DNA of 7,265 bases from Rhodospirillales bacterium (GTDB taxonomy: Bacteria > Pseudomonadota > Alphaproteobacteria > Acetobacterales > Acetobacteraceae). Of the stretch, positions 6,470-7,265 are shown piece by piece. How positions within the stretch are numbered: position 1 is the first letter of the stretch; each line of letters starts with the position of its first letter. The DNA lies in the NCBI GenBank assembly GCA_028866335.1, contig JAGWIL010000072.1, positions 1 to 7,265 of the forward strand, written 5' to 3'. The notes beneath the pieces are model-generated. The model searched no databases. It had not been told where the DNA came from and was given only the letters and a program-made list of their open reading frames with translations. A program made the position numbers and the translations under genes.

Positions 6470-7146
6470 TGCAGAGCTTTCCAAACTGGGAGGCGCTGGC
6501 AAAAGCGTTGGCGCAGGATGTGGCGGCAGCACTTTCCGCCCGCCTTGCCGTGCAGGTGGAAGCCATGCTGGCGGTTTCCGGCGGCAGCACGCCGGGGGCG
6601 TTTTTCGCGGCGCTGAGCCAGGCACCGCTGGACTGGTCCCGCGTGATCATCACGCTGGTGGATGACCGCTGGGTGCCCGAAGAAAGCCCCCGCAGCAACG
6701 CGGCCTTGGTGCGGCGGCATCTGCTGGTTAACAATGCGGCGGCCGCGCGGTTTATCCCGCTGTATAATGGCGCTGCCTTGCCGCAAGCCGGGCTGGCGGC
6801 GTTGGAGGCGCAGTTTGCACAATTGCCCTTGTCTCTGGCGGCGGCGGTCTTAGGTATGGGGGAGGATGGCCACACGGCGTCTTTCTTCCCCGGCGGTGAC
6901 CGCCTGGCAAATGCGCTGGCACCAGCGCAAGGGCAGAGCTTTGAAGCGATAACCGCACCGAATGCGGGCGAGCCGCGCATCACCCTCACGCTGCCGGTGC
7001 TGCTGAAGGCGGATTTGCTGGCTTTGCACATTGAAGGTGCCGCCAAGCGTGAGGTTCTGGGGCAGGCTTTGTCCGCAGGGCCAATTGAGGCCATGCCCGT
7101 GCGCGCCGTGTTGCGCCACGACCCGAAAATTTACTGGAGCCCCTGA
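6469..7146 (+). CDS. pgl: 6-phosphogluconolactonase (DevB/SOL type)
   Basis: This 225-residue cytosolic enzyme hydrolyses 6-phosphogluconolactone, the product of Zwf, to 6-phosphogluconate for the next enzyme, Edd. It belongs to the DevB/SOL type, related to glucosamine-6-phosphate isomerases, not the beta-propeller YbhE type. Motifs are SGGSTP (37-42, phosphate-binding), DDRWVP (65-70, usually DER), SN at 76-77, GMGEDGHTASFFPG (129-142, with H135 the expected active-site histidine) and GEPRITLTLPVL (167-178). Length is typical. The ATG at 6469 sits in TGATG with the zwf stop codon. A GTG at 6466 would add one residue and give a 4-base overlap; the two cannot be told apart strongly. No clear ribosome binding site precedes either, so translation probably depends on coupling to zwf. 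edd follows one base after the stop codon. No defect is seen. Confidence 0.95.
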   Translation: MQSFPNWEALAKALAQDVAAALSARLAVQVEAMLAVSGGSTPGAFFAALSQAPLDWSRVIITLVDDRWVPEESPRSNAALVRRHLLVNNAAAARFIPLYNGAALPQAGLAALEAQFAQLPLSLAAAVLGMGEDGHTASFFPGGDRLANALAPAQGQSFEAITAPNAGEPRITLTLPVLLKADLLALHIEGAAKREVLGQALSAGPIEAMPVRAVLRHDPKIYWSP

Positions 7147-7147
7147 A

Positions 7148-7265
7148 ATGGTTCATCCCGCGCTTGCCGCCGTTACCAAACGCATCATCGAACGCAGCCG
7201 CTTGCGGCGCGGGCTTTATCTGCAACGCGTGAGTGCTGCGGCCAGCACCAAACCAAAACGTCAGG
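7148..7265 (+). CDS. edd: 6-phosphogluconate dehydratase Edd, N-terminal fragment cut by window edge
   Basis: Only the first 39 codons lie inside the window. The segment VTKRIIERSRLRRGLYLQRV (residues 9-28) closely resembles the N-terminus of known 6-phosphogluconate dehydratases, which have V-T-x-R-I-I-E-R-S-R followed by an R-x-x-Y-L pattern. The full enzyme is about 600 residues, carries an iron-sulfur cluster and dehydrates 6-phosphogluconate to 2-keto-3-deoxy-6-phosphogluconate, the committing step of the Entner-Doudoroff pathway. The ATG at 7148 comes one base after the pgl stop codon. GGAG at 7136-7139, within the last pgl codons, gives a spacing of 8 bases. Its place after zwf and pgl supports the call. 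The iron-sulfur ligands lie outside the window, so integrity cannot be judged. Confidence 0.88.
   Translation, partial: MVHPALAAVTKRIIERSRLRRGLYLQRVSAAASTKPKRQ

Noticed and set aside
5822..7094. Long leftward open frames opposite zwf and pgl
   Set aside because: Their proline-, arginine- and alanine-rich translations show no family features and lie opposite well-supported enzymes.
1..7265. Search for a defence system, mobile element, CRISPR array or novel gene cluster
   Set aside because: All six intact genes and the partial seventh belong to recognisable families, and no direct-repeat array, transposase, integrase, toxin-antitoxin pair or unexplained large gap is present.

Overview
The window reads as an ordinary stretch of core metabolism from an alphaproteobacterium of moderately high GC content. 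Two things suggest this: a serC-serA pair with the roughly 390-residue alphaproteobacterial form of SerC, preceded by a short hairpin-plus-T-run leader, and a zwf-pgl-edd Entner-Doudoroff operon. An acidophilic or acetic-acid-type member (Acetobacteraceae or relatives) is plausible, but this is a guess from protein style. There is no insertion sequence, integrase, CRISPR array, tRNA or rRNA, and I saw no undescribed multi-gene system.

Layout. Bases 1-54 are the leader of the serine operon. serC (55-1224) and serA (1274-2860) run rightward, 49 bases apart, and make phosphoserine from 3-phosphoglycerate. A strong hairpin at 2911-2944 ends this operon. It has a T-run on both strands, so it can also stop transcription arriving from the right. 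Bases 2945-3076 are a relatively AT-rich convergent spacer with small palindromes and no supportable gene. Leftward come a GT87/DUF2029-type multispanning membrane protein (3077-4303) and, upstream of it, a HutD/Ves-family small protein (4350-4892), possibly co-transcribed. A 110-base divergent spacer (4893-5002) separates hutD from the rightward operon zwf (5003-6469), pgl (6469-7146) and edd (7148 to past the right edge). The operon is tightly packed: zwf and pgl overlap by one base and pgl and edd are one base apart.

How they work together. zwf, pgl and edd encode consecutive steps from glucose 6-phosphate to 2-keto-3-deoxy-6-phosphogluconate. The serine operon draws on 3-phosphoglycerate, which the pathway produces lower down. 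The two leftward genes have no obvious metabolic link to either operon. No stretch longer than about 220 bases lacks a gene. The points most worth a second look are the possible alternative folds of the serC leader, the hutD gene without visible hut genes beside zwf, and several exact palindromes inside serA and zwf.
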